Part shown: one piece after another, positions 55,770 to 64,000 of the stretch
Layout: every line of letters begins with the position of its first letter
Numbering within the stretch: position 1 is the stretch's first letter
NCBI RefSeq assembly: GCF_004799325.1
Contig: NZ_SSMD01000007.1
Location: 113,099 to 177,098, forward strand
DNA: 64,000 nt
Origin: Thalassobius vesicularis
GTDB lineage: Bacteria > Pseudomonadota > Alphaproteobacteria > Rhodobacterales > Rhodobacteraceae
Reading direction: 5' to 3'
The notes under the pieces: model-generated
Databases searched by the model: none
The model's input: the letters and a program-made list of their open reading frames with translations, nothing else
Told to the model about the DNA's origin: nothing
Translations under genes and position numbers: made by a program

Positions 55770-56792
55770 TTAGCCGACGATCTGCGTGACGATGTGGAGC
55801 ACATCCGCCGTCGCGCCATTGGCGTTCAGCGCGGCGAACAGGCCCGACAGGGACAGCATCTGCGCCGACAGGCGGAAATCCTCGCCGCGGAACAGGTTGT
55901 AGATCATCAGGAAGGCGGCCAGCGGCATCGAGAACACGCCGACGGTGATCGACACGAACCAGGTCGCCATGCGGGCCACGCTGTTGCGCGGCGAGGCGAT
56001 GCCTTGCGCCTCGATCTGGTCGTTCTCATCGCGGAAACTGGTGCGCAGGTCCGACAGCTCGTGCAGGTCGGACTGCTCGATTGCGCGGCGGTTGCGGGTG
56101 TCATACTCGGATTCCAGCCGGCGCGAGGTCATGTCCACGTCGGGGAAACGCGCCGCGCCGCGGGTGGTGGCCGGACGTTCCGAGGGCGTCACGGTCGGAT
56201 GCACCGGGCGCACCGGCGCGGCCGTGGCAGTTGCCATCGCGGTGGCCAGTTGCGGCTTGGGCATGGCCAGAACGGGGCGGGCGGGGCGAACGGCCTCGAC
56301 ATGCTCAGGGCGCTTGACGCGGCGGGGCATGACGCGGGCCACGGCCTTTACGAAATCATGCGTGTCCAGCAGTGTGTCTTCGTTAAGCCATTGAATGTAA
56401 TCGGGTTCCAGCCAGACAGCCATCTGGCAGGTCAGGCTGGCCAGGGTCGCCTGCGTGGCGCGCTTGGCCGGTGCAAGGCCGTCTTCCTGGGGCTGGGTCA
56501 GCGTCACCTCGATGATCAGCCCGGCCTTTTCCATGATTTCCTGCGCGCTGGCGGTGTCGCCAAGGTCGTCGGCCTTGCCGCGCTTGCCGCCGTTTTCAGG
56601 AACGGAAAGTTCAAGCTTCAGGATGTCCGAGGATACCTGCACATGCGTGTCAGACAGAACCTGCACACCGCAGATGCGGTGGCCGTTGGCCTCCAGCACG
56701 CGCTGAAGGCTGGTGCTGAGTTCCAGCGTGTCGCAGTTGCGCGAAGCCAGGAATACCAGCCCTGAAGAATACCTATGTTCGTCCTTGCTCAT
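55770..56792 (-). CDS. Unknown protein with C-terminal membrane helices
   Basis: 340 residues from ATG 56792 (GGAG eight bases before). N-terminal half (about 1-150) looks like a soluble alpha/beta domain (SSGLVFLASRNCDTLELSTSLQRVLEANGHRI...LKLELSVP), followed by a low-complexity Ala/Pro/Arg region (about 170-225), then RRLESEYDTRNRRAIEQSDLHELSDLRTSFRDENDQIEAQG and two hydrophobic segments near 275-300 and 310-330. Located just downstream of glnA with its own terminator and a preceding gap, so it is probably monocistronic. I do not recognise the family. The longer in-frame upstream extension has no protein-like character. Confidence 0.72.
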   Translation of the reverse strand: MSKDEHRYSSGLVFLASRNCDTLELSTSLQRVLEANGHRICGVQVLSDTHVQVSSDILKLELSVPENGGKRGKADDLGDTASAQEIMEKAGLIIEVTLTQPQEDGLAPAKRATQATLASLTCQMAVWLEPDYIQWLNEDTLLDTHDFVKAVARVMPRRVKRPEHVEAVRPARPVLAMPKPQLATAMATATAAPVRPVHPTVTPSERPATTRGAARFPDVDMTSRRLESEYDTRNRRAIEQSDLHELSDLRTSFRDENDQIEAQGIASPRNSVARMATWFVSITVGVFSMPLAAFLMIYNLFRGEDFRLSAQMLSLSGLFAALNANGATADVLHIVTQIVG

Positions 56793-57054
56793 CACAGAAC
56801 TCCAGTCCGCCGTCTTTTTTCTCCTGCTCAATCTGGAGGGGAAAAAGGGTAAGAATATGACGGAAATTCGAAGACTCCGGGGTAATCCTGCGGCCTGGTC
56901 CATACTGTCCCCAGTGGGTGAACAGTGGCGCAAAATTTTACGCAAGTGGTGCCCGCGTACCCTGCAGTTTTTGTTTTTTCGAAAGGAATCTGTGGCTGGA
57001 TGATTCGGTTTGGGTTTGGCCCAGTACCGCTCTGGTTGCATGGCTTCCAACAGA
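56793..57054. other. Gap after glnA, largely featureless
   Basis: About 260 bases between the glnA terminator and the start of the unknown gene at 56792. No conserved reading frame. It presumably holds the promoter of that gene, but I cannot place -35 and -10 boxes with confidence. Confidence 0.5.
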
Positions 57055-57078
57055 AAAGGGCGCCCGAGGGCGCCCTTT
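57055..57078 (-). terminator. Terminator of glnA
   Basis: AAAGGGCGCC (57055-57064) pairs with GGCGCCCTTT (57069-57078). On the minus strand it follows the glnA stop at 57100 by 21 bases and ends in TTTTC. Confidence 0.85.
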
Positions 57079-57099
57079 CCAAACCTTGTCCGAACCGGA

Positions 57100-58506
57100 T
57101 CAGCAGCTGTAGTACAGCTGGTATTCGATCGGGTGCGGGGTGTGCTCGTAGGCGTAGACTTCTTCCATTTTCAGGTCGATGTAGCCTTCGAGCTGGTCTT
57201 TGGTGAACACGTCGCCGGCCAGCAGGAAGTCCATGTCGGCCTTCAGCTCGTCCAGGGCTTCGCGCAGCGAGCCGCAGACGGTCGGAATGCCGGCCAGTTC
57301 CTCGGCGGGCAGGTCGTACAGGTTCTTGTCCGAGGCTTCGCCGGGGTGGATCTTGTTCTTGATGCCGTCCAGGCCAGCCATCAGCAGTGCTGCGAAGGCC
57401 AGGTAGGGGTTCGCCGAAGGATCGGGGAAACGAGCTTCGACGCGCTTGGCTTTCGGCGATTCGGTCCACGGAATACGGACGCAACCCGAGCGGTTGCGTG
57501 CCGAGTAGGCGCGCAGAACGGGGGCTTCGAAACCGGGGATCAGACGCTTGTACGAGTTGGTCGACGGGTTGGTCAGCGCGTTCAGGGCCTTGGCGTGCTT
57601 CAGGATACCACCGATGAAGTACAGCGCCTCGTCCGACAGGTCGGCGTATTTGTCGCCTGCGAACAGGGGCTTGCCGTCTTTCCAGATCGACATGTTCACG
57701 TGCATACCCGAGCCGTTGTCGCCCTTCATGGGCTTCGGCATGAAGGTCACGGTCTTGCCGTAGGCGTGCGCCACGTTGTGGATGACGTACTTGTACTTCT
57801 GGATGTTGTCGGCTTGCTCGACCAGACCACCGAAGATCATGCCGAGTTCGTGCTGACAGGTCGCCACTTCGTGGTGGTGCTTGTCGACCTTGATGCCCAT
57901 GCGCTTCATGGTCGAGAGCATCTCGCCGCGGATGTCCTGCGCTTCGTCAACGGGGTTGACCGGGAAGTAGCCGCCCTTGTGTTCAGCGCGGTGAGCCAGG
58001 TTGCCGTGCTCGATTTCGGTATCGGTGTTCCAGGCTGCTGCTTCGGCGTCGATCGAGAACGACACTTTCGAGGGCTTCACCGAGTAACGCACGTCGTCGA
58101 ACAGGAAGAATTCAGCTTCGGGGCCGAAGTAGGCCACATCGCCGATACCCGAGGATTTCAGGTAGGCTTCTGCCTTGGCCGCAGTGCCGCGCGGGTCGCG
58201 GGAATATGCTTCGCCGGTGTCGGGTTCGACGACCGAGCAGTGAATGCACAGGGTCTTTTCGGCATAGAAGGGGTCGATGTAGGCCGACTCGGTGTCGGGC
58301 ATCAGTTTCATGTCCGATGCTTCGATCGACTTCCAGCCTGCGATCGACGAACCGTCGAACATGAAGCCTTCTTCCAGGAAATCTTCGTCAACCAGGTCCG
58401 AAACAACGGTCACGTGCTGCAGCTTGCCGCGCGGATCGGTGAAGCGGATATCGACGTATTCGATGTCCTCGTCCTTGATGAGTTTAAGAACTGCGTCCTT
58501 GCTCAT
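57100..58506 (-). CDS. glnA: Glutamine synthetase type I
   Basis: 468-residue GSI-beta enzyme, making glutamine from glutamate, ammonium and [14 protein letters not shown] near residue 50, [11 protein letters not shown] near 130, [18 protein letters not shown] near 265 and the adenylylation loop [11 protein letters not shown] (Tyr near residue 398) are conserved; the tyrosine indicates control by GlnE. It lies 31 bases downstream of glnB, forming the glnB-glnA operon typical of alphaproteobacteria. Confidence 0.97.
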   Translation of the reverse strand: MSKDAVLKLIKDEDIEYVDIRFTDPRGKLQHVTVVSDLVDEDFLEEGFMFDGSSIAGWKSIEASDMKLMPDTESAYIDPFYAEKTLCIHCSVVEPDTGEAYSRDPRGTAAKAEAYLKSSGIGDVAYFGPEAEFFLFDDVRYSVKPSKVSFSIDAEAAAWNTDTEIEHGNLAHRAEHKGGYFPVNPVDEAQDIRGEMLSTMKRMGIKVDKHHHEVATCQHELGMIFGGLVEQADNIQKYKYVIHNVAHAYGKTVTFMPKPMKGDNGSGMHVNMSIWKDGKPLFAGDKYADLSDEALYFIGGILKHAKALNALTNPSTNSYKRLIPGFEAPVLRAYSARNRSGCVRIPWTESPKAKRVEARFPDPSANPYLAFAALLMAGLDGIKNKIHPGEASDKNLYDLPAEELAGIPTVCGSLREALDELKADMDFLLAGDVFTKDQLEGYIDLKMEEVYAYEHTPHPIEYQLYYSC

Positions 58507-58537
58507 TCCCTTAATCCCTTTCGTTTATTTGGGGTTA

Positions 58538-58990
<453 letters not shown>

Positions 58991-59049
58991 CTATTCTTTG
59001 AGCGCAATGCACAAAAAATAATCGAAATTGAATCGCTGGGTCCGCAAGT

Positions 59050-60705
59050 ATGACTGAAATTCTGACAGCTGCACAAATGCGCAGCATCGAGCAAGCTGCC
59101 ATCGAGTCGGGCGAGGTGACCGGGCTGGAGCTGATGGAGCGCGCCGGGCGTGGCGTGGTCGAGGCTGTTTTCGAGGAATGGCCGTCCTATCGGCTGTCTC
59201 CGCGCCGGGCAATCGTATTGTGTGGGCCGGGCAACAATGGGGGGGACGGCTATGTCGTCGCGCGCCTGTTGCGGGATCTGCATTGGGATGTGACGGTCTT
59301 TTCCCTTGGCGATCCTGAAAAGCTGCCACCGGACGCGAAGACCAACTATCGGCGCTGGCTGGCGCTGGGGGACGTGCAGCCGCTGTCCGAGCGAGCGTTT
59401 CGGGCGGCAGGGGCCGGGTATGCGGACCTTTATGTGGATGCGCTGTTCGGCACCGGGATGAGCCGGCCCGTCAGCGGAGAAGCGTGGAGCGTGCTGACCC
59501 ATTTGGCGGGCCGCAACGGGGATGATTACGCGCCTTATATAGTGGCGATCGACGCGCCGTCGGGTCTGTGTCTGGACAGCGGTCGGCTGCTGGGAACAGC
59601 GAACGGCAGCTATGCGCACGGACATAACCGCTTCGCCGCGCTGACCGTGACCTTCGACAGCCCGAAGCAGGGGCAATTCTTGGCCGACGGGCCGGGATTG
59701 TGTGGGAAACTGGCGGTCAAGGATATCGGGCTTCGGAAATGGCGCGAAACGGGGGCGGGACGGGCGATGAGGCTGCCGCAAACCGTGCTGGTCACGGATC
59801 GGTCCGTGGTGCCGGATCGTCGGCACGCATTGTCGCCCCTGCGTGTGCCGGTCAAGTCCGAGCGTAACATCCATGCAGGGCATACCCATAAATTCTCGTT
59901 CGGACATGGCGTGATCGTGTCCGGAGGGGCAGGGCGCACGGGGGCTGCGCGTTTGGCCGCCCGCTCGGCGCTGCGAGTCGGTGCGGGGTTGGTCAGCCTG
60001 GCCGTCCCGCCGGACGCCGCCGCCGAGGTCGCCGCCCAAATCACGGCCCCGATGATGCGGGCGGTGCCCGACGCCGGTGCGATGGCGGAAATGCTGACCG
60101 ATGCGCGGCTGAACGCGATTTGCATCGGACCGGGCCTCGGCCTTGGGCCCAACCATGCCGCGTTGGTGGAAACCGTGCTGAAAACCGGAAGGCCAACCGT
60201 TCTGGATGCGGATGCGCTCAGCTTGGTCGCACGCGATGATCAGCTGCGGAATTTGCTGCACCAAAATTGCGTTCTGACCCCGCATAATGGTGAATTCAAA
60301 CGACTTTTTCCCGAAATAGAGGCGCGGTTGAGTACCCCGTCGGCCCAGTCCTTTTCCAAGGTCGATGCAGTGCGCGCCGCAGCGGCCGAGGCCGGCTGCA
60401 CGGTGCTGCTGAAGGGCCGGGATACGGTCATCGCGACGCCGCAAGGGCAGTGCGCCATTCATGCCGCAGTCTATGAGCGCGCCGCGCCGTGGCTGGCCAC
60501 CGCAGGGTCCGGAGACGTGCTGGCCGGGTTGATCGCGGGGCTTCTGGCACAGGGATATGCGGCGTTCGAAGCCGCCGCGACCGGCGCCTGGCTGCATGTG
60601 GAATGCGCGCGGCAGTTCGGGCCGGGCCTGATTGCCGAGGACCTGCCAGAGCAACTGCCAGGGGTGCTCCGCCGGGTCATTTCGGGCGAAGCCGGACGGG
60701 TCTGA
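59050..60705 (+). CDS. nnr: Bifunctional NAD(P)HX epimerase/dehydratase
   Basis: 551-residue repair enzyme for hydrated NAD(P)H. N-terminal epimerase domain: LTAAQMRSIEQAAIESGEVTGLELMERAG then VLCGPGNNGGDGYVVARLLRD (residues about 56-78). C-terminal ADP-dependent dehydratase domain: VIVSGGAGRTGAARLAARSALRVGAGLVSLAVP near residue 290, and ATAGSGDVLAGLIAGLLAQG near 490, the ribokinase-like signature with the catalytic aspartate. Order and length are normal. Divergent from glnB, ending 79 bases before the tRNA gene. Confidence 0.94.
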   Translation: MTEILTAAQMRSIEQAAIESGEVTGLELMERAGRGVVEAVFEEWPSYRLSPRRAIVLCGPGNNGGDGYVVARLLRDLHWDVTVFSLGDPEKLPPDAKTNYRRWLALGDVQPLSERAFRAAGAGYADLYVDALFGTGMSRPVSGEAWSVLTHLAGRNGDDYAPYIVAIDAPSGLCLDSGRLLGTANGSYAHGHNRFAALTVTFDSPKQGQFLADGPGLCGKLAVKDIGLRKWRETGAGRAMRLPQTVLVTDRSVVPDRRHALSPLRVPVKSERNIHAGHTHKFSFGHGVIVSGGAGRTGAARLAARSALRVGAGLVSLAVPPDAAAEVAAQITAPMMRAVPDAGAMAEMLTDARLNAICIGPGLGLGPNHAALVETVLKTGRPTVLDADALSLVARDDQLRNLLHQNCVLTPHNGEFKRLFPEIEARLSTPSAQSFSKVDAVRAAAAEAGCTVLLKGRDTVIATPQGQCAIHAAVYERAAPWLATAGSGDVLAGLIAGLLAQGYAAFEAAATGAWLHVECARQFGPGLIAEDLPEQLPGVLRRVISGEAGRV

Positions 60706-60784
60706 GCGGCGGATTTTTTCCCTCGCATCCGGTTCGGCGGTTTGCTATTGAACGCCGGACCTGCCTTTGGGCGGGGCTTGGGTT

Positions 60785-60868
60785 GCGGGTGTGGCGAAAT
60801 TGGTAGACGCACCAGATTTAGGTTCTGGCGCCTTTGGCGTGGGGGTTCGAGTCCCTTCACCCGCACCA
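60785..60868 (+). tRNA. tRNA-Leu (anticodon UAG)
   Basis: 84 bases including CCA. Acceptor stem GCGGGTG pairs with CACCCGC, discriminator A. The anticodon stem CCAGA/TCTGG encloses loop TTTAGGT with TAG as anticodon, and the extended variable arm of a class II tRNA (GCGCCTTTGGCGTG) precedes the T arm GGGGGTTCGAGTCCC. It reads CUA. Its 3' end borders the AT-rich region, a common integration context. Confidence 0.95.
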
Positions 60869-61475
60869 CATTGATTTTAAAAGATTATTTTCGAAATTTA
60901 TTAAGGTCACCATTTTGTAAAAAATGCGAGTTTTACACCCGGTTTTACAATGTTATAAAGTATCATCATTCTGGGTAGGTACGAATTATTGTGCGTCAAC
61001 CACTCTGGAAGACCATCGTTTTCTAGGCGGTGCAAGCCTGATTTCGGGAAATCGGTGATCTTGCAAAAGCAGTTCAAAACATGAAATCGACACTGTTTTT
61101 TTGGGGGAGACGGCATCTGAAATGCGCCTTGAGGTTGTGTTCGTTCTGCATGCGATCATTGAGGGGGGCTATACCCTGTGTTGGCTATAGGAAGATTGCT
61201 TCCGGCCCTTAGTAGTTACCTCGTCGCGCCTAGAGTTGCTGCGACGCGACTCCCCAAAGCGGACGTCCCAGAATGTGGACAATGCCAGCAATCAGAAGGC
61301 ATGATTAACTAGTCTTTGAGCCTCCGGATCTCCGTTTTTCCGTTGTGTCGGTTGCCAAGTGCAGCGAGGCTAGGAGAGTACACGCACCGGCATCTCGCTT
61401 CTAAGGTCTTGGGTATGACACTGTCGGGTATTCGATCCGCCAGAGATACGCCCACCTAAAATTTGAGTAAAATCA
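60869..61475. other. AT-rich gap behind tRNA-Leu without recognisable gene
   Basis: 607 bases with visibly lower GC than the window to the left. TTTTACA or TGTAAAA occurs at 60916-60922, 60931-60937 and 60943-60949, giving short inverted and direct repeats. No frame longer than 70 codons shows protein-like composition, and I saw no repeat of the tRNA 3' end. Confidence 0.6.
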
Positions 61476-62498
61476 ATGATCCTTTATAAGACGATCGCTC
61501 TTAAGTTTGGCCACCACATCGAAAACGAAATACCTGTGGATATGCACGGCCTTGATGGGCAGCGGGTCTCGTCCGAGGAAATCCGTCAGCATTGGCAACA
61601 AGTTCTTAGCGACCTTTCCTCGGCGAGGATCTATTTGCTCGATCACAACGCTACCAATTATCTCGACTCGTTGAGGATGGATGTCCAAGGCATGCCATGG
61701 GAGGATCGACCTGAGTCCAATATTCGAGACTATGTGCGCGATATCGAACTTCCGCGTGACCTCATTTGGATAGAGTATGACGACCGCAAACTGTGGGAAG
61801 ACCGTTGTGCTCGAGGAGTAACGACCCTGGAGAAAGAAGGACTGAGCAACCGGCATCAGCGAGGGTTCCTCTTTGATAATCGTTCTCCCGACAAACTGAG
61901 CGTGCGCCTCTTCTCAGCAATTACGGACACCATCTTCTTTGATGCGCCCTTCGTTCTGGAGATACCGAAATCAAGAGATGGTCGGCCCGACTTTAATGGC
62001 ACCCTTTGGAAACCTCAGCGGACAGTACTAGCGGGATTAATGAGGGCAGGACTGTTGCCCGATGAAGCTTCGTTGAGGGAATACTTCGAGGAACACAAAG
62101 GTCACCTCACATACGAGATGGTAGTCGGGTTTATGCTCTTCGCTGCTCTAGCTGCGCGTGAGGACGACTTGATATCGCAAGAAGTTGCAAGCCTATCAAC
62201 ATCACAGGCCAAGACAGCGCGGAAGTTTGGCAAGGCTTGGATGACTGAAGTTCTCAAATCTCATGTTACTATTAGAATTGGACCGGCAGGCGAGCGACAC
62301 TTGACTGAGCGAAAGGCTAGGCTTCGCTTTGAGCAAGCACGGGCCGCAAGCCGAGCTGCGCCAACTGAGCATTGGGTGGCCGAACATGAAAGACGGTACG
62401 CCGACGGAAAAGTGGTACGGGTTCGGGCGCACAAGCGAGGACAACCAGCAAGTAGGGATTTACCCACGCGCGTCGTGGGTCCGAGAATGGAGGGATGA
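61476..62498 (+). CDS. Unknown 340-residue protein in the accessory region
   Basis: Uninterrupted frame with AT-richer codons than neighbours. No signal peptide or membrane helix. The N-terminal half is mixed alpha/beta (ILYKTIALKFGHHIENEIPVD, ARIYLLDHNATNYLDSL, LIWIEYDDRKLWEDRC); the middle is helical (VLAGLMRAGLLPDEASLREYFEEHKGHLTYEMVVGFMLFAALAARED); the tail is basic, with EHWVAEHERRYADGKVVRVRAHKRG. The tail's spacing of histidine and basic residues recalls C-termini of some proteins of plasmids and islands, but I cannot name a family. ATG 61476 follows an AT-rich leader without a clear ribosome site. Confidence 0.72.
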   Translation: MILYKTIALKFGHHIENEIPVDMHGLDGQRVSSEEIRQHWQQVLSDLSSARIYLLDHNATNYLDSLRMDVQGMPWEDRPESNIRDYVRDIELPRDLIWIEYDDRKLWEDRCARGVTTLEKEGLSNRHQRGFLFDNRSPDKLSVRLFSAITDTIFFDAPFVLEIPKSRDGRPDFNGTLWKPQRTVLAGLMRAGLLPDEASLREYFEEHKGHLTYEMVVGFMLFAALAAREDDLISQEVASLSTSQAKTARKFGKAWMTEVLKSHVTIRIGPAGERHLTERKARLRFEQARAASRAAPTEHWVAEHERRYADGKVVRVRAHKRGQPASRDLPTRVVGPRMEG

Positions 62499-62658
62499 TT
62501 TTCTGACAATCGTTATTAAGGGACAACAACGCTGCTGAGTCTACGGTGCCGGCCCATAGCGGACGGTCGTGTTGTGTGCCGCGAACGGCAGTTAGGAGCC
62601 CAGAATACAGAATGCTGCGCGTCGCACGAACGACCGCTTTCGGAAAGTGGGTCGCGAG

Positions 62659-63225
62659 CTATCCTCGTTTGCCAGCGGAAAAGGTACTCTTCGTCAGAGC
62701 TTCGTGCATACTCTTCCGCTCCGGGATCGCCACCCCGAAGTGTTGGGCCAGCCAAGCTCCGTCTACGGCAAACCGAGCAATGCTTAGTTCGACGTTGCCT
62801 TGATCTTCACCGTATTCAGAGAGTTGGTCATTCAGCCACTCTGTCCATTTCATCCGAAGAGCCGGATCATCCAGCATGAGGAGCGAAAGAGCGATCCATG
62901 TCTGATCCATGGCCGGTTCTTCACCACCAAAGGCCAGATCAATATAGGCACGGGTGAACGCTCCATGCGCAACACGATCCTTCGAGGCCCGAGCCCCAAT
63001 CTCAGAAGCCAGTTGGTCTAAGACTTCCTCGAAGATCGCATCAATCAAGGCCTGCTTGCTCGGGAAGTGATGAAGGAAGCCGCCTTTAGTGACACCGGCA
63101 GCAGACGCAACGGCTTGAACTGTTATTGCCGAGATGCCGCTTTCAATGGCGAGCTTTTTGGCTTCATCCATGAGGCGGCGTCTAACGGCTTGTGGGTCTT
63201 TGACGCGTTTATGTGCTTCTGGCAT
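62659..63225 (-). CDS. TetR-family regulator of the SMR transporter
   Basis: 188-residue TetR regulator. N-terminal HTH (about 15-60): RRRLMDEAKKLAIESGISAITVQAVASAAGVTKGGFLHHFPSKQALIDAIFEEVLD, matching the family's DNA-binding domain including the T-K-G-x-L-H-H-F helix. The C-terminal ligand domain is Trp/Met-rich (DQTWIALSLLMLDDPALRMKWTEWLND). It begins one base after the SMR stop on the same strand, so the two are one transcript with the transporter first. Probably an autoregulated repressor. Confidence 0.9.
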   Translation of the reverse strand: MPEAHKRVKDPQAVRRRLMDEAKKLAIESGISAITVQAVASAAGVTKGGFLHHFPSKQALIDAIFEEVLDQLASEIGARASKDRVAHGAFTRAYIDLAFGGEEPAMDQTWIALSLLMLDDPALRMKWTEWLNDQLSEYGEDQGNVELSIARFAVDGAWLAQHFGVAIPERKSMHEALTKSTFSAGKRG

Positions 63226-63226
63226 C

Positions 63227-63571
63227 TCAATGTGAGACGCTACCAGACAGCAAGTTCATGACAAGCACACCGCCGACGATCATAGCAATTCCCGTTACCG
63301 CCCAGAAATCCAGAGCCATCTTAAACACGACGACACTGACCACCGCCGTCAGGACGATGCCGAGACCAGCCCAAACGGCGTAGGCCACACCAAGAGGCAC
63401 CATCTTCAACGCAAGAGAAAGACAGTAAAGGGACAGGATAAAGCAGACCAGCATCCCGAGAGATGGCCACAGCTTCGTAAACTGTTGGGACAATTTCAGC
63501 AGGGTCGAACCGCTGACCTCTAGGATAATGGCGGCTCCCAGAGCCGTGTAGGCAGCAAGCATGGCGTTCAT
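63227..63571 (-). CDS. Small multidrug resistance (SMR) transporter
   Basis: 114 residues, four membrane helices. LGAAIILEVSGSTLLKLSQQF with the essential glutamate at residue 18; ALKMVPLGVAYAVWAGLGIVLTAVVSVVVF in helix 3 is the SMR signature. EmrE/QacE-like: a proton-coupled dual-topology exporter of quaternary ammonium or guanidinium compounds. Which subtype (Qac or Gdx) is not resolved. In operon with the TetR gene and placed within the AT-rich region next to IS3. Confidence 0.9.
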   Translation of the reverse strand: MNAMLAAYTALGAAIILEVSGSTLLKLSQQFTKLWPSLGMLVCFILSLYCLSLALKMVPLGVAYAVWAGLGIVLTAVVSVVVFKMALDFWAVTGIAMIVGGVLVMNLLSGSVSH

Positions 63572-63911
63572 TTCAACATCTCCGTCGATTTTCGATAAAC
63601 ATACCATACGAATGGTTTCTTTCAAGGCCACTCTTCTACGTTATTTGTGGTTTTTAGTCATCAGAGCGGTCATTGTTCTCGAAAGGGAAAGGTCTGCTTT
63701 GTCCGCAGTGCAGACCTCGGGACAAGCCGCAGCGAACCTCCGCTTGCCGCCCCCCTTGGTCGTAACTCGATCTCCCGCCACCTGGCCAACTTTGCTGCAT
63801 AGCCGAGATCAACGAGGATTCACGGCGCTCTCACAGCTTATGCTTGCACTCTCTTTGGGTCTTGAAAGCAGATTGGACCTGTCCCGTTTTTGTGCCGCCC
63901 CAAGTGCTCGT
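63572..63911. other. Gap between SMR transporter and IS3 transposase end
   Basis: 340 bases. The left part (63572-63660) probably carries the promoter of the SMR-TetR operon. From about 63874 (TGGACCTGTCCCGTTTTTGTGCC) the sequence has the look of an IS terminal repeat, but the partner end is off the window. Nothing else recognised. Confidence 0.45.
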
Positions 63912-64000
63912 TTAGGCCACTTTCCGTTCGAAGGCCACGGGGCTTTTCCAGCCGAGGGCTGAGTGCCGTCGGCGCGGATTGTAGAAGCCGTTTATGTAGT
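63912..64000 (-). mobile_element. 3' end of an IS3-family transposase (partial)
   Basis: The minus strand from 64000 reads YINGFYNPRRRHSALGWKSP...AFERKVA then a TAA stop at 63912-63914. This is the C-terminal YxxxxYNxxRxHxxLGxxSP signature of IS3 family DDE transposases (OrfB). Only the last 28 or so codons are in the window. Neither IS boundary can be fixed. Confidence 0.85.

Noticed and set aside
63561..63962. Plus-strand frame of 133 codons at the right end
   Set aside because: It begins opposite the SMR start, crosses the IS3 end and has no recognisable motif.
60785..64000. Direct repeat of the tRNA-Leu 3' end marking an island boundary
   Set aside because: I scanned for copies of GGGGGTTCGAGTCCC and CACCCGCACCA to the right and saw none in the window; a distal copy could lie outside.

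Overview
The window is a GC-rich chromosomal segment from an alphaproteobacterium of the Rhodobacterales (Rhodobacteraceae/Paracoccaceae type). The assignment rests on the glnB-glnA pair, soxBDAG sarcosine oxidase, the yajC-secDF-ccmABCDG series, ccmI beside ruvX and a DUF1289 gene, a bifunctional alpha/beta hydrolase-OsmC protein, and intergenic elements typical of this order. I cannot name the genus. Positions 1 to about 60,870 look like ordinary, densely packed core genome. From 60,870 to the right edge the sequence is visibly more A/T-rich and gene-poor and looks acquired.

Layout. 1-2079: NAD biosynthesis (nadA-nadB, minus strand, nadB cut by the edge). 2166-6764: a MarR regulator divergent from a gentisate pathway (gentisate 1,2-dioxygenase, fumarylpyruvate hydrolase, 3-hydroxybenzoate 6-hydroxylase), then a hotdog thioesterase and a carboxymuconolactone-decarboxylase-like protein. 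6842-10655: dusA, a TauE/SafE permease, and a DUF1289-ruvX-ccmI chain on the minus strand. 10845-16499: sarcosine oxidase soxB-(unknown secreted protein)-soxD-soxA-soxG. 16611-22185: sodB, a RarD/EamA permease overlapping a convergent LOG gene, a LysM protein and an Atm1-type ABC exporter. 22398-27220: an RND efflux adaptor and permease on the minus strand. 27447-31436: a YfgM-like TPR protein, bamB, der and an EF-hand protein. 31529-33607: a TspO-like membrane protein and serS (minus). 33831-40809: yajC-secD-secF, a second TauE/SafE permease, an Mth938-like protein and ccmABCDG. 40819-49814: trkH, a heme-dependent N-demethylase-like protein, divergent acnA and acnB, and a DUF1223 protein. 49811-57100: an LpxL-type acyltransferase, an EamA transporter, a solitary FliG, a 49-residue secreted protein, purB, the hydrolase-OsmC fusion and a membrane protein of unknown function. 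57100-60705: glnA, glnB and nnr. 60785-60868: tRNA-Leu(UAG).

Functional links. The gentisate module opens the ring of 3-hydroxybenzoate towards fumarate and pyruvate but lacks a visible maleylpyruvate isomerase. The sarcosine operon yields formaldehyde/C1-tetrahydrofolate, glycine and peroxide. SecDF-YajC, BamB and the YfgM-like protein serve envelope protein export and assembly. CcmABCDG plus CcmI serve cytochrome c maturation. glnB-glnA is the ammonium assimilation and nitrogen-sensing unit.

The right-hand 3.1 kb (60,869-64,000) lies directly behind the tRNA-Leu gene. It holds about 600 bases without a gene, a 340-residue protein I do not recognise, an SMR multidrug transporter followed one base later by its probable TetR regulator, and the 3' end of an IS3-family transposase running off the edge. 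This is the most plausible place for undescribed accessory functions. I found no CRISPR array, prophage structural genes or rRNA.
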